A stretch of DNA of 64,000 bases, taken from contig NMRA01000439.1 of NCBI GenBank assembly GCA_002633005.1, positions 1 to 64,000 of the forward strand, in the 5' to 3' direction. The stretch comes from Phoronis australis. Its lineage: Eukaryota; Phoronida; Phoronidae. The position numbers and the translations under genes were made by a program. Below the pieces are notes generated by a model. That model was not told where the DNA came from. It saw only the letters and a program-made list of their open reading frames with translations, and searched no databases. Positions 1 through 12,500 of this stretch are shown here, piece by piece (the first letter of the stretch is position 1; each line of letters begins with the position of its first letter).

Positions 1-283
1 TGATTTTTTGTTTGTATAGCTCTGAAACACACTCTCTCAATCATACGTACTTACGCCTCAGCAGGCGCACACTTATTAACGTAACTAGCTGCATGGCATT
101 GGAAATCGGCAATGACTGATGCAAGTATACTATCACATGAATACGTCAAAAATCATAAACTGACCGCAATCCTGATCACTATCATATATATAGTGTACAT
201 CCAATCCTGAAGAAGCGTTAGCGACTCACTCGACAGGAATATTTTGCCTTAACAAAGGTTGAAAGATGCAAAATTGTTCTCAC

Positions 284-930
284 CTAAGGCCCACTTAAAT
301 GCCGTCAATGCATTTTCGTCTTCATTATCCTCAAAGTTATTGGCAGACCAAGATAATGTGACTTCGGTGTGCCCTACAGATGGCGTAAACGTCTGGCTCG
401 TTGTCGGTGGAGTTTGATCTATGATGAATTTTCCAATAGCTTCAATAGATTCTAAGCCAACTTTGTTGATAGCCTTCACCATAACATACACTTGGGATGC
501 TTGCCCGAATCCAGTGTGAAGCTTCTTAAAGTGTGTTTTCATTTGGGTTGACTGATACCCAACAATGTCCGGTACTGCTTTCTTGTCGACAGCAGATGCG
601 AATCCTATTTCATAATCGAGAATTTGACTCTCAGATTCATTAAATTTCCATGACAGCTCTAAAGTGTCTTTGTGGTGATAAATTGGTGTTTGTCCATTAG
701 TTTTTATACCCAGAGGAACAGTGTAACTGACGAATACTGGAGCTGTTGTGTCAACGATAACACCATCACTGCAAGATGGTACCGATGGCGTAATGGCGTT
801 GTTAATGGCGATTACACTAACGAAATAACGCGTTAGATTGGTTGTTAGTGTGCCTGTGGTGTTGGCAGTTGTCTTTGTTCCGTTAGCATAGAGTTCATCG
901 GTTGTCCAACATCGGTCAGCCACTGCGTAC
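284..930 (-). CDS. Exon 14: FN3-like modules, last exon in window
   Basis: A 647-base exon with acceptor CTATGCAG and donor GTGAGA. It requires phase 2 in and leaves phase 1, so the gene continues left of base 1. Features: YAVADRCWTTDELYANG, VSVIAINNAI, GVIVDTTAPVFVSYTVP, VKAINKVGLESI, IIDQTPPTTSQTFTPSVGH. The V.A.N..G.E.....I.ID.TPP periodicity shows at least two tandem FN3-like modules. The phase 2 requirement is not met by exon 13. Confidence 0.84.
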
Positions 931-3452
931 CTGCATAGATAAAAAGTTAGTCTGCGGGATGCAGTGCTAGTCATCCGAAAACTGGCGACCACAACCTGTC
1001 TATTAAATATCAAGAATACCGCAAGTGAAACTGAAATTAGTACTTTGGGGGGACACTGCAGCAGTCGGACCTATCTAATATGGCAGATGGGAAGGCTCAG
1101 TGTTATCAAAGAGAATACTAAGCAAAACATAACCGCTAGGTTTGCACAGGACAAGTCGGAACTGTCTGAACATGTCCGCGTGTTGCTCCGTTCTGGATAA
1201 AATGCAATCTGCCAAAACGCAGCGCACCGCAAACGGTATGCGCCTAGGGGCATTTATTAGTATCATAAAAATGACCACTAGGTCAGGCAGAACATGTCGA
1301 GACCTTTCAAAAATAGGAAACCGTCCCCAACGCAAGTCTAACTGCCAAATTTCATGAAAATCTGTTTAGGAACTCCGAACACATAGATGCAACGGTAAAA
1401 GTAAAATTTCACTACAAGGCGCAGCGGTGGATATAAAATAAGTGCAATTGGGGAAGGCCACAGTAGTCGTATTCGTCCAAAAATCAACCAGTCGTGTTGC
1501 TGAAAGAAGGAAAACGTCTGTCAATTTGCCTAATGATGGCGGACAGATGCCCTGACTTCAAATACAGATTCGAAAAGAATAACACAGGAAACGCGATGCG
1601 TTGATATGAGTCTTGACATCTAAAAAAGGAAAGATGTCGTCGTCAAGGAACTCCAAAGAAACGAAAAGTGTACGTAAAATACTATAATTGCCACAAGAGG
1701 GCACATTAGCGGTAGCCGGATAAGTGAGATCGTTGTCGTCATCCGTCTTAACACCATATCTGCTAATTTTCATGAACTTGTCAACCATTTTGATAATAAT
1801 TGTCGAACATTGAAAACGTATTCAAACACTAAAATTGCTAACAGGGGATATTAAGGTAACCGATCCGTGCGAAAAGCGACTGAAGTTGACTACTTAATTC
1901 TTATATCAAATAAAATATTTTTTAATTAAACTAGTCTGTTTTTTGCCAGTGTATTTCCTTACAAATTCAAAACTAAGGTTCTGCGAAAATACAAACTTGT
2001 AATATCTTATTCCACTTTCGTAGTCCGCAAATCCGAGCCAAGATCCGACCACAGAGTTATCACTTTTGTAATCGACGTCTGTCTGTCCATGACTTCCGTC
2101 CCACACTGTGCCGTTCATTGGAGGTGAGTTGTCCGCGTGAACCTTTAACTCAAACTTCTTGACTAATCTCGCCTCGTTTTCGACCTCAATTTCAAAAAAG
2201 TAGTCCCGGTTGTGCATGCCAATGTGGGTATTAGCTGCGACTATTGGATTCAAGTCGAGGGCGTAAGTTGACATCTCACAAGGCCCAATGGAAGGACAGT
2301 AACACGGAGCTCCTCCTACGGGACAAAGCTCCTGGAAAACAGAACAAAACAATGCATCCTTTCATCATTCATGGATACCTAAAATTCGCATATTGCAATT
2401 ACTTTTTTACTTCAACTATGCTTGTTGGTATTCTTGACTTTTGGGTGTTGCTTTGTGGTGATTTGTCAATTAGTCTGTTTGTAGCTATCTCTTCTCAACT
2501 ACATGTTCTTGCGTTTCATTTCACAAATGTACAGCATTTTTGATTCCCAACTTGAATTTAATTTTTTTCTGTTTACGAAACTGTACATTCAAGTAATGCA
2601 CACTTACCATAGAATAAAAAGTTCTGACTTATTACTCACGCCAGTTCCTAGATGAACAACAGGTATAGCACCTTCTCCGTGTTCCTTTGAACCACCTGTT
2701 GAGACCCCCAAACGATAGTAGACCCGTCTAACGCCGCTGTGTGTGTCCCAGGCCTTAAACACGAGAGCCATCGTGTGGAGTTCGTAAGAATCGTGCACGT
2801 ACACTTGAGAATGACCATCCTTCACAAGCCACATGTCCGTCAGTTCCGCAGGAGATGAATCAAAATGAATAATTCTGCTGTCGGATGTTTTGTTGCCCAT
2901 TATATCTGTTGCCCGAATCCAGACCTGTCAGGAAAGAATGTTGGACAATAATGTTATTTCGAAAACTCTGCCCAGCATGCGAACGCGGGAGGGAATGATG
3001 ATGCACTATTTAGTGAAAAGAATACTGAACCATATTTTAGTGATTTCAACCACCGAGTGTCTAGGCTCTGTGCCAAATTTCATTGACACCCGGTTCTCTG
3101 GATGTCTTCCGAAAACACTCCTCTCCCGAACAATACTGAAAAGCCCACCCATACGCAATTCTTGTGCTGATCTAAACCCTTGTGTCAAATTTTATTAAAA
3201 TCCACAAAATGTTTTTGAGATACCGAGCAGACAATTGGGCAACAGGACAACTAGACAAAATGGTCACTTGGAGAAGCTGCAGTAGTTGGAATTACCTGAA
3301 AATCTATTGGTGCCGGCGCCATTCTGTCACATACCGTATCTCTGCTTCAAGTCAGTTAATTGAAATCCATTCATTGATTCTATGTAGATATACATAGACA
3401 TAGACATAGACATACACAAACACACACAGGCGCGCGCGCACGGACGCACACA

Positions 3453-3507
<55 letters not shown>

Positions 3508-6500
3508 TCAGGTGTACCAATACTGTAGTCACACGCTAATTGCAACCAAAAGAGCCAATCCACAGCGATGTTTAATTGTTCCCAGTGGTAGGAGTTTATT
3601 GTGAGAATTCATTTTAGTTACGGTTCTCGTGTCTATTTCCCATGAAATTGGGGATTTTTTAAATACAACCATGCATATTTATATATCCGCTGAAACGTTC
3701 CCTTCTATTCGTCAACGCCAGGCCCTGTGTGTAGGAAACTCCGGTATTAGTCAAACTTAGTCAAACCTTGTGCGTATCGCCGTCTTCCGGCGTGACAACT
3801 TGTGAGCCAAGAGTGACGGACTGTTGTAACCACGTGGTCACTTTGGTCCAGGAGGAGGGCTCCGACGTTGTGGTGGCATTCGTTCCAATGGGGGTTAACT
3901 CTTCGATGTGATATTCAAAATCCAAGATACCTGAAACGTTAAATTTTAGTATCGCAATCACACTTATCATTATTGGTGTTGAAGATTTAGAAACATTGTC
4001 ATATCGAATATCCAGTATGCTTTCTGCTTACATCGTGGTACTTGAATATCACTGTAATGGTCGTGAGAAAGCAAAAAGACAACGCAAGTTTGAAATAATT
4101 CGATTTTGAAGTTTTACAAGATATGGAAACTATTGCTGTTTCTGTAGTTTCAGAGGTTGATACTTCTTCAAGAAGAGCTTCATTTTAACGCGTTTGAATA
4201 TTACAGCCTATTTGATATAAGTCACATCGTGAGCACACAACGGAATTGCTAACAACCTGGAGTGAGCCAAGTTCAGTTTGCAGTTTTCCGCCTTGTTCTC
4301 GCTTAGCAACATACTTGGCGTAATCCACTTGAAACACGCAAAGATGGCCACCATTTGTGCCAATTTAGTTTGGGCATTTGGCAGGTTTATTCGATAAAAT
4401 ACTGCGTGATGGCAAAATTACACCGTGTAACCGGATTAGATAGCGCTGCTAAGGAGGGCGTCGGAAACTGTGAACACTTTGATCGTCATTCATTTTTAGC
4501 TCCAGTTCATTGCAAAAGATTGCAGAAGGGTGATTTTTCGAAGAACTTAGAACGCTTAGGTTCACCGCAGACGGATAGGTACGAGCTTGCAGTCTCTTTC
4601 AGAAGAACTATAGCCCAGCTCATAAATTAGTTGGATGCGAGGCAAAATGTTAACTGGCATGTAAACCGTGTTCGCAGTAAATACGGAAAATGTGGTACAC
4701 ACAGATAAAATGGTCACGCGAGGTACATATGTTGTCAGGTGAGGCAACGGTTATTTTTCATCGGTTGTCGAAGGTCAACGACTAAGTAACTGCGTAACAC
4801 ACTTTGCACGCACATTATGACAATTTGAGGCCATGCATGAGCTGAGGTGTCTACCTCAAGTGAACCATAGGTGAGCTGCCAGCTCAAACAAGGAAAATGG
4901 GTTGCGAGACGTATAAGCATCGGGTAGGCTTCACGATCAGCTGAACAATTGGTATATTCAGATGATTGTTTAACATCAGGGATTTTTTTCAGAATAAACA
5001 AGAGCAGAGTGAAATCAAGTAAAAATTTATGACCAATTTTCTCCATGCCAATGTCCTCTTTTGACTTAGAGAAGTAGATTATTTATTCTATTATCCGCCA
5101 GGAGGCCACTCCATTAAATTATTGGGAGGTGTTTGACTACATGGTTGGTTTCTCTTTTTTCTTTCTCTCAATTTATTTCTTCAAAAGTTACGTCATATTT
5201 TCATTTGCATGTACGAGTCTTAATACATTTTATTTTTTCAATCCATGGCCTTCGATCATGAAATACAACATCTGTCAGGTTTTACCAGTGACTTCGAAGA
5301 GGTGTTGGATGGAATCTCATACGATGCGATGTTGTCCAAATGCTGATAGAGGCCATTTCCATTACTTTACCTTCGACATTGTCCGTTCCACCTCGTGGTA
5401 GATCACCGGATATTTGATCGTAGGCGTCCACATAGTATGACGTCTCCTTTTCAACTGGTCTGAGCGGTCCGTGTTGCCTATGGTAATCGTTGTAAAAGTA
5501 GTTCGTCCATGAGAGCTGAAAAACGTAAAATGTAAAATGTAAGTAAAATGTACACTTTGGACTTAACAAAAGCATGGCAAATTTAACCAATATAAGAATA
5601 TGCTGTTCGTCGAGGACAAATTTGTGGGCTACACACGTCAGTCCGTTAAAATGGCGCAAAATTATTTATTAATTTTGTATTGTTAGCTTCCTTTTACACA
5701 ATAGCTCGGTGCATCTAATTGAAAACGTTTCTAAAATGTCTGATATTGGGAACTCAAACATTCGACTTACTTTGACAGATCCTAAATTTGTTTGCCAAAG
5801 ATATCCTGTCACTTGTGTCGCAGACGTAAAACGGAAATGCTTGGTACTGTCGATGAGTAACTGTGAACTTGAGTCGTACAAAACATACGATCTTGCCTGT
5901 CGGACATTCAAAGCATTGTCAACGACCGTTAGATCTATGGCGTAAAATTGAGGCTGAGCCGGAAGAGTGATTTGTTTTGACGTAGTAGAGATGGGCAAAG
6001 TAATAGGTCCAACGCGCTTAGCAGCAAACACCATTCCGACAGTTGACGTGGAGCTTTCCGCAATTTCATAAACGTTGATAATGAATTCCTTAAGCCCCGA
6101 AGGGTTTGTTCCGATATCCTGCCAGCCCCGGAAGTCGAGATCTAGTGTTCCTGTTTTGCGAATTCTGTCCCCAAACGTCATGTATTCAGTTGGCGAATTG
6201 CACTTGTTTCCGCCACTATCGCGGGAACAATGTGACCCTTTTGTAAAATCCATGCGCATGCAGACGGTGTTTGTACTCGGGACATCGTTGTGCTTCTGCG
6301 TCTTTTCGAATTTGTTCGTGTTTGGATCACCGTAATGGGTATAACCACCTGACACCACTTTGTAATCTGCACACAGCCTGTTGGCGAAAAGAGATTCTCT
6401 TGGTTTGATTACTGTTTAAAATAAATATTGTTCGTGAACTTATTCTTCGATTCGGTTTTGACGTGATGGCACCACTGAGATTATTCTGTATCTGAATCAA

Positions 6501-9500
6501 AATATATATCATTTTTGCAATAATATAAACCTATTGCTGCATAATTACGGTTATTTTTGATTTTCGTATTATACTACAGCACATTTCAAAGTTGAAAGTG
6601 CATCGAAAGGTGCATTGACCAAAGTCACGTGTTGATGTGGCACGTGCAGTATGACTTACTTGTCGCCGTCAACAAATGACGTGTAAGAGAGAGACTTATC
6701 AATGTCACATTGTATTTGGTCCTTGGGCTGCCCAGTACCGTCGCCATAGGGTCCTGAAGGATTACAGGAACCATCCCCTGGCATGTTGTACGTAACAATG
6801 TCTACGTTGGAACCTGCACGAAGGATGTTCAACAATATGACAAATAAGGAAGAGCAAAACGGACGCTGTGCTTCTAGGGGTGTTTATTTGTATCATAAAA
6901 ATAGCCCTTAGATGGCTCTGAATACCTTGAACCCATCCAAAATTGGGAAAGTGTCGTCGTCTCTCAAAATTATTTTCCAAATTTCATGAAAATCCGCAAA
7001 GAGCTCTAAAGATACAAAAGCATGCAAAGGTACAAAAACTGCCATTAGGAACCACAGCAGTAGTCGAATCCTCCCATCTGCTATCAAGTTAATAGGAATA
7101 CAGTTGCAAAATTTCAAAAACATCTTGCAAGAGTTTAGGAGATACAGGCGTAGGCGCAACAAAATGTCACGAGGGAGCACCACATTAGCTGGACCCATTT
7201 AAAAATCCACGTCAGTCATGCTCTGTCAGTACCCTTGTCACTAGGAACACATCTGCCAATTTCCATAATGATCCTCTGCGCCGTTTGGCAGATACAGAAA
7301 CAGACGACAAAAATTGTCTAAAAATAATTAAAATGGCCACAAGTTGGAGCAGAATACGTCAAATCCATCACAAAATGGAAAGGTGCTGCCATCTTCATAA
7401 TAGAAATTTATTTGACAAATTACATGAAAGAGCATGAGAACTCTGAAGCTACAGAGGCAAATACAAAAAATATAATTGCCATTAGGGGTGTCAGAGTAGT
7501 TGAATACATTCGAAAATTAACGTCAGCCTCGGTCTTCTGATAATGAACACATCTCCAAATTTTAATGATGATCCTTCAAGCAGTTTGGTGGATGGAGAAG
7601 GTGGTGTCAAAAACCTACTCAAAAAATTTTAAATGACACTGAGTGGTCAGAATATGTGAAATGAGCCCAAAAATGAGAAGGCGTCGTTTTTTCTTAATAA
7701 ATTTAAACCTATTTGCAATATTTCGTGGTAATAAAAGCATTGAATATATCCAAACACGTGAATCTGTCGACTCTTTAATAGAAACCTATTTATTAAATTT
7801 CATAAATATCTGCCAAGGAGTTTCAAAGATACAGAGGGCAACGAAACAAATGCTGCTAGGGGGCACAGTGGTACTCGAGTGTGTCCACATGTCGTCGTTG
7901 TCCATTGTCAACTTCATATAAACACACTTGCTAAATTCAATAAATATCCTGCAGAGGGTTTGGGAGGTACAGCCATAGACGCAAAAAACTCTCACTAGGA
8001 GGCCCCACAGTAGTCCGAGCCGTTCAAAATTCATCGTCAGCCGTCCTCTTCACAGTAGAAACTTAAGCGGCAATTTTCAAAATCATCTTTAGAGTCTTTG
8101 GTTGAGAGAGGGGCCAACAACAAAAACAGATTAGAAAACAGTGAAAATGGCCACTAGACGGCACAAAATACGTCGAATCCATCCGAAAACAGAAACATGC
8201 TATAGTTATAATAATATAAAGGTAGTTGCCAAATTCTATAAAAATTTGTCCAGGAATTTCAGAGAAACAGAACCCAACAGAAAAATTGAAATTGCCACTA
8301 GTGGGCACAGCTTTCGTAGTATCCATCTGAAAGTCGTCGTTGTTCGTTGTCAACTTCATACAAATACACTTGCTAATTTAAAAAAAAGATTCTGCAGAGG
8401 GTTTAGGAGATGCAGCCATGGGCGTCAAAAACAGAACTGCCACTGGGAGGCGCAACAGTAGTCGAAGTCGCAGGAAAGTCTTCTTCACCCGTCCTCTTTA
8501 CAGTAGGAACATATTATATGCCAATTCACAATCATCCTTAGAGTAGATTGGTTGACAGAGGGACGGACGCCAAAAAACAAACTTGGAAAAGGAAAAATGG
8601 CCATTAGGTGGAGCAAAATACTTCAAATCTGTTCGTCATCTCACTAATAGATGCCTATCTGCCAAATTTTATGAAAATCCGTTGAAGAGCTTTGAAGAAA
8701 CAGTGGTAAATGTAAAAAAACTAAAATTACCACTAGGGAGCACACCAGTTGTCCGATCCGTCCGAAAGCCGTCATCGTCCGTTGTCTACTTTATATAAGT
8801 ACTTATGTTAAATTTAATGAATATCCTGCAGAGCGTTTAGGAGATATATCCTTTGGCGCAAAAACATTCAAAACTGCCACTAGGAGGCGCCACAATAGTT
8901 GAAGTAGGAAAATCATTATCACAGTACCAACGTATAGGCCGATTTTCAGAACCATCCTGGTTGATAGAGGGGCGGATACCAAAAACAGACTCGAAAACAT
9001 AAAAATGGCCACTAGGTGGCGCAAAATACCTTAAATCCATCTGAAAACGATAGGGTAATGTCATATTACTAGTATTAATAGATGCCTATCTGCCAAGTTT
9101 TTTGAAAAGGACCTCGTAAGATACAGAGGAAAACGTAAAAGTAAATGTCCACTAGGAGACACACCGTTAGTCGGATCCGTTCAAAAATTTGCTCATGCCG
9201 CCCCGTCTATAAAAAGAACTTGTCTTCAAATTTTCATGAACATGTATTGAAATTTTTGGGAGATAGAGAAGCGGACGCCGGACGGACGGACGGACGGACG
9301 GACGGACTGACGGACGGACGGACGGACGGACGGACGGACGGACAGACGGGTATGACGACGTAATGTGCCCAAGTATAAATATGTGGGCACTTAATAATTA
9401 GAGTTCCAGTCTATTACTAGAAGAAATGATGCGGGCGGTTGATAAATATTTCTTCTTTATGGCCAATTCGTCTCATTCAAGACTTTGGTCACTTACAAGT

Positions 9501-12500
9501 CCAGATAATCTCTTAAAGAAATAACTCTAGCATCAATGAGATCCGGCTAGAGTTCAGTAACGCTAGAACCTCTATAAAAGGCAAAACTTCGCGAGATTTC
9601 GTGAGATATTGCCGTGTATTTCAAATGAGAACTCGTGGTTTTGGCTATATTTTAGCTAGGTCCTGGCGTAGGTCCAAGCGTTACTGAACTCTGCCCAGCT
9701 CCCACCACGAATGAATTCTGACTTGATTCAGTCAGCTTGGTAAGCAAGCAATAAACACATGTCAACAAATATTACTTACTTCGTTGCGTGGCAATTTTTT
9801 CTTACCTGAAGGAACTTTATAGAGCTTCACGGAACTCTTCGTAATTCCATACTTGAAGTCTCTTACGTAAGCAAGTTTTGTGTAGGTCGGGTGCTGGAAA
9901 TGAGCCTCCAGGTCTATCTTGAAAGTGGCTGGTACAAATTTTATCCATTCATCACCTTCTTTGTTGCAGCTTGTGGAACCTGACTCAGTGGGTTGGCTCT
10001 GACGGCGTTCTCCACCTGAACTGATGACGGTGAACTTGCACAAATCAATTTTCGGCTTGATTGTAACTGAAAAACAGGTCCCCTTCCTTAATGGCTGTGG
10101 GTAGAGAATACGAAACGACAACCACACACGAGGTGTCTAGAGCACAAGTCAGCACGGTTTTATTTTGCTTTTGAAAGAATGCTTATTCTTGAGATAAGCC
10201 AAAGTTTGAGTCCCCGGATGTGTTTTGATACCAGTGCATGTATGTTTAGCAATTACGGCTGTGTTGGACCTTATCGACAAGACTACATTTATCTAAACAT
10301 CTACAAAACTTAAGAATTTAACTCAGCAAAAAAAATTTATAAATTTCTGAAAGTAAAAATTCCGTAGAATTTGATTTTTGATTTTATACCAATTTGACAT
10401 AGGACACATGATCAAGCTTTTTTAATAAAACTTAATGAAAAGGAAAGCTAAATTCACAGCAAAATATAGCCTGCCGTGTAAAAGTGGAACATTTTAAAAT
10501 CAATTTTTAACAGCGTTATAGAGAACAGTGTTAAAAGCATAGCACCTGAAAATTTCAAGTGAATCCGACGAGTCGTTTTTAATATAATGAAGTTTTGAGT
10601 TTAGCCGACATTATTCTGGGGTCCTATATAATCTTAAACAACTAGTATCGATCAAAATGTGTTGAGAGAGATGTTTCTTTTGTGTACCACATGTGTGCCT
10701 CTTAGGTTCATTAATGGCAAGCTACCGGTAGGTATCCCTATGAGTAGTCCATTAGACCCAATTTTGTTAATTGTATTATTATCGAATTTGACGTTGTCAT
10801 CCGATTGAATCGTATGATTCAATCGGATGACAACGTCAAAGTAGATTTCCCATTAGAAGAGAAACTTCGCTTTTACCGAAGTTCAGATAAGTGGGAAAGG
10901 TTAACTCAGACAGTTAATTTTCGGTACTAACCGAAGCTTCGGTGTATTGGGAACACTAAAAGTGAAGCGTCATCGAATTTATCGGTATAAGTCGCTGCAA
11001 CGATATACGATCACGCAATACTCGCAAAACCTGTTCTTTGTTGTTGCAGCGTAGCCGACGTGCATATTTGATGAAGAATGGCAATGGTGATTTTCATAAA
11101 CACTCATAAATGGCAGGCACAAAAATTTCAGTTAGCCTAAAACCCACCAGATCGTTAGAGAGTATAAATGAACTAAGTCGTCGTCTGTTGTCATAGCAAT
11201 AACTGTCTGGGTTATGTCTGTGCTATGTAGACCACTGATGTATTCATTGGGCCACGCATGACTGAATGTTTTAAAGTTGAGTTATTGAGAATAGGTCAGT
11301 GTTCAAAGGTGTGCCTCAGAAGTCAGTTAACAAAACAATCCCTTTTCTTGATTTTCTTATCGGCATGAGTAGCAATGACCAATATAATCTGTCTATTGCA
11401 AAATCCACAGCTATCACATATCTGGTCTGGTATGTTTGGATATTTGAGAGGGGCTTATAATGAACATGTATGTTCCGACGTTAATACTTTTCAATGATGG
11501 AGTGAGTAAATACACGAAACGTACCGAGAGTGGCGTACATGAAGTACTTCATCTACGCCAATCGAGGTCTGTTTTGTATTTATCCCATACGCTTCAAATT
11601 CCTTAAGTTTCTTTCATTTTTCTGCAGATTTTTTAAATACTTCACTCTGTTCAAGTGGCGGATCACATCCTGTATGTCTGTACTTGCGCGTTAGGCTGTA
11701 AGTTTTCTCTTGTAAAAGAAACAGTTTTAAATGTGACGATTTAGTACTTGAAAAGAGATACCAAAGATGAAAAATGGTAATTTTTCATTGAAATTGTAAC
11801 ATCTCCTGAATATAGTTAAATATTTGATACTGTAGTAACCGAGGAATCGGCGCCTGAGTTGCAGACGATAAAATATTTATCAAATGAAAACTGAGACAGA
11901 ACTGACATATAACCAACAGTCCTGTTCCAGATGTTACGACTGAGACCTGATTGTATGTTGATCCTTATTTACAGTGTTATAATTGTATTACTTTAAACTA
12001 TTTTCCGAAAGTTTGGTTGTCGAGTCGACATTGGCCTACCTTTGAACTTTCTATGTCACAGGTCACTGTTGATGTAGTGCGCGAGGTGAATACGGAAAAC
12101 TTTATTACACGGTCGTATTTCCATTGACAGGATTCAACACGTATGGGATAAAGTCAAATAACTGCTTGGTAACAATCGCTTTATTGACTGTCTTGTCAAA
12201 ACATTCATAAGCCTTCTACAGCTAAGGTGGAGTCACATGATGTAAAACTTGACTTGACTTTCTAAAATCGCTCTGAGGTGGTGGCGTGTTACAACTATTA
12301 TTCAAATCTCGTGACCCAAGGCCTTGGACAAAAAATCACGCCATTATGAGTGTACTACATATTCGTGCTCGTTTTTATAAGAACGCAGGAACACCTGACG
12401 ATGGCTGGAGAATAGACCGACCGAAACGTCGTGACAGTGTAAATAGACAAGAGGTCGGTGTAAATAGACCAAGAAATTTTAATAATAGTTGTACAACTTG

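Noticed and set aside
3327-3563. Cys/Val repeat frame on the minus strand
   Set aside because: Translation of the (CA)n tract.
5282-5370. Extension of EMI exon 10 past the GTAAAG donor
   Set aside because: The frame stays open, but using the donor gives correct phase and the DNVEGILDFEY continuity with exon 11.
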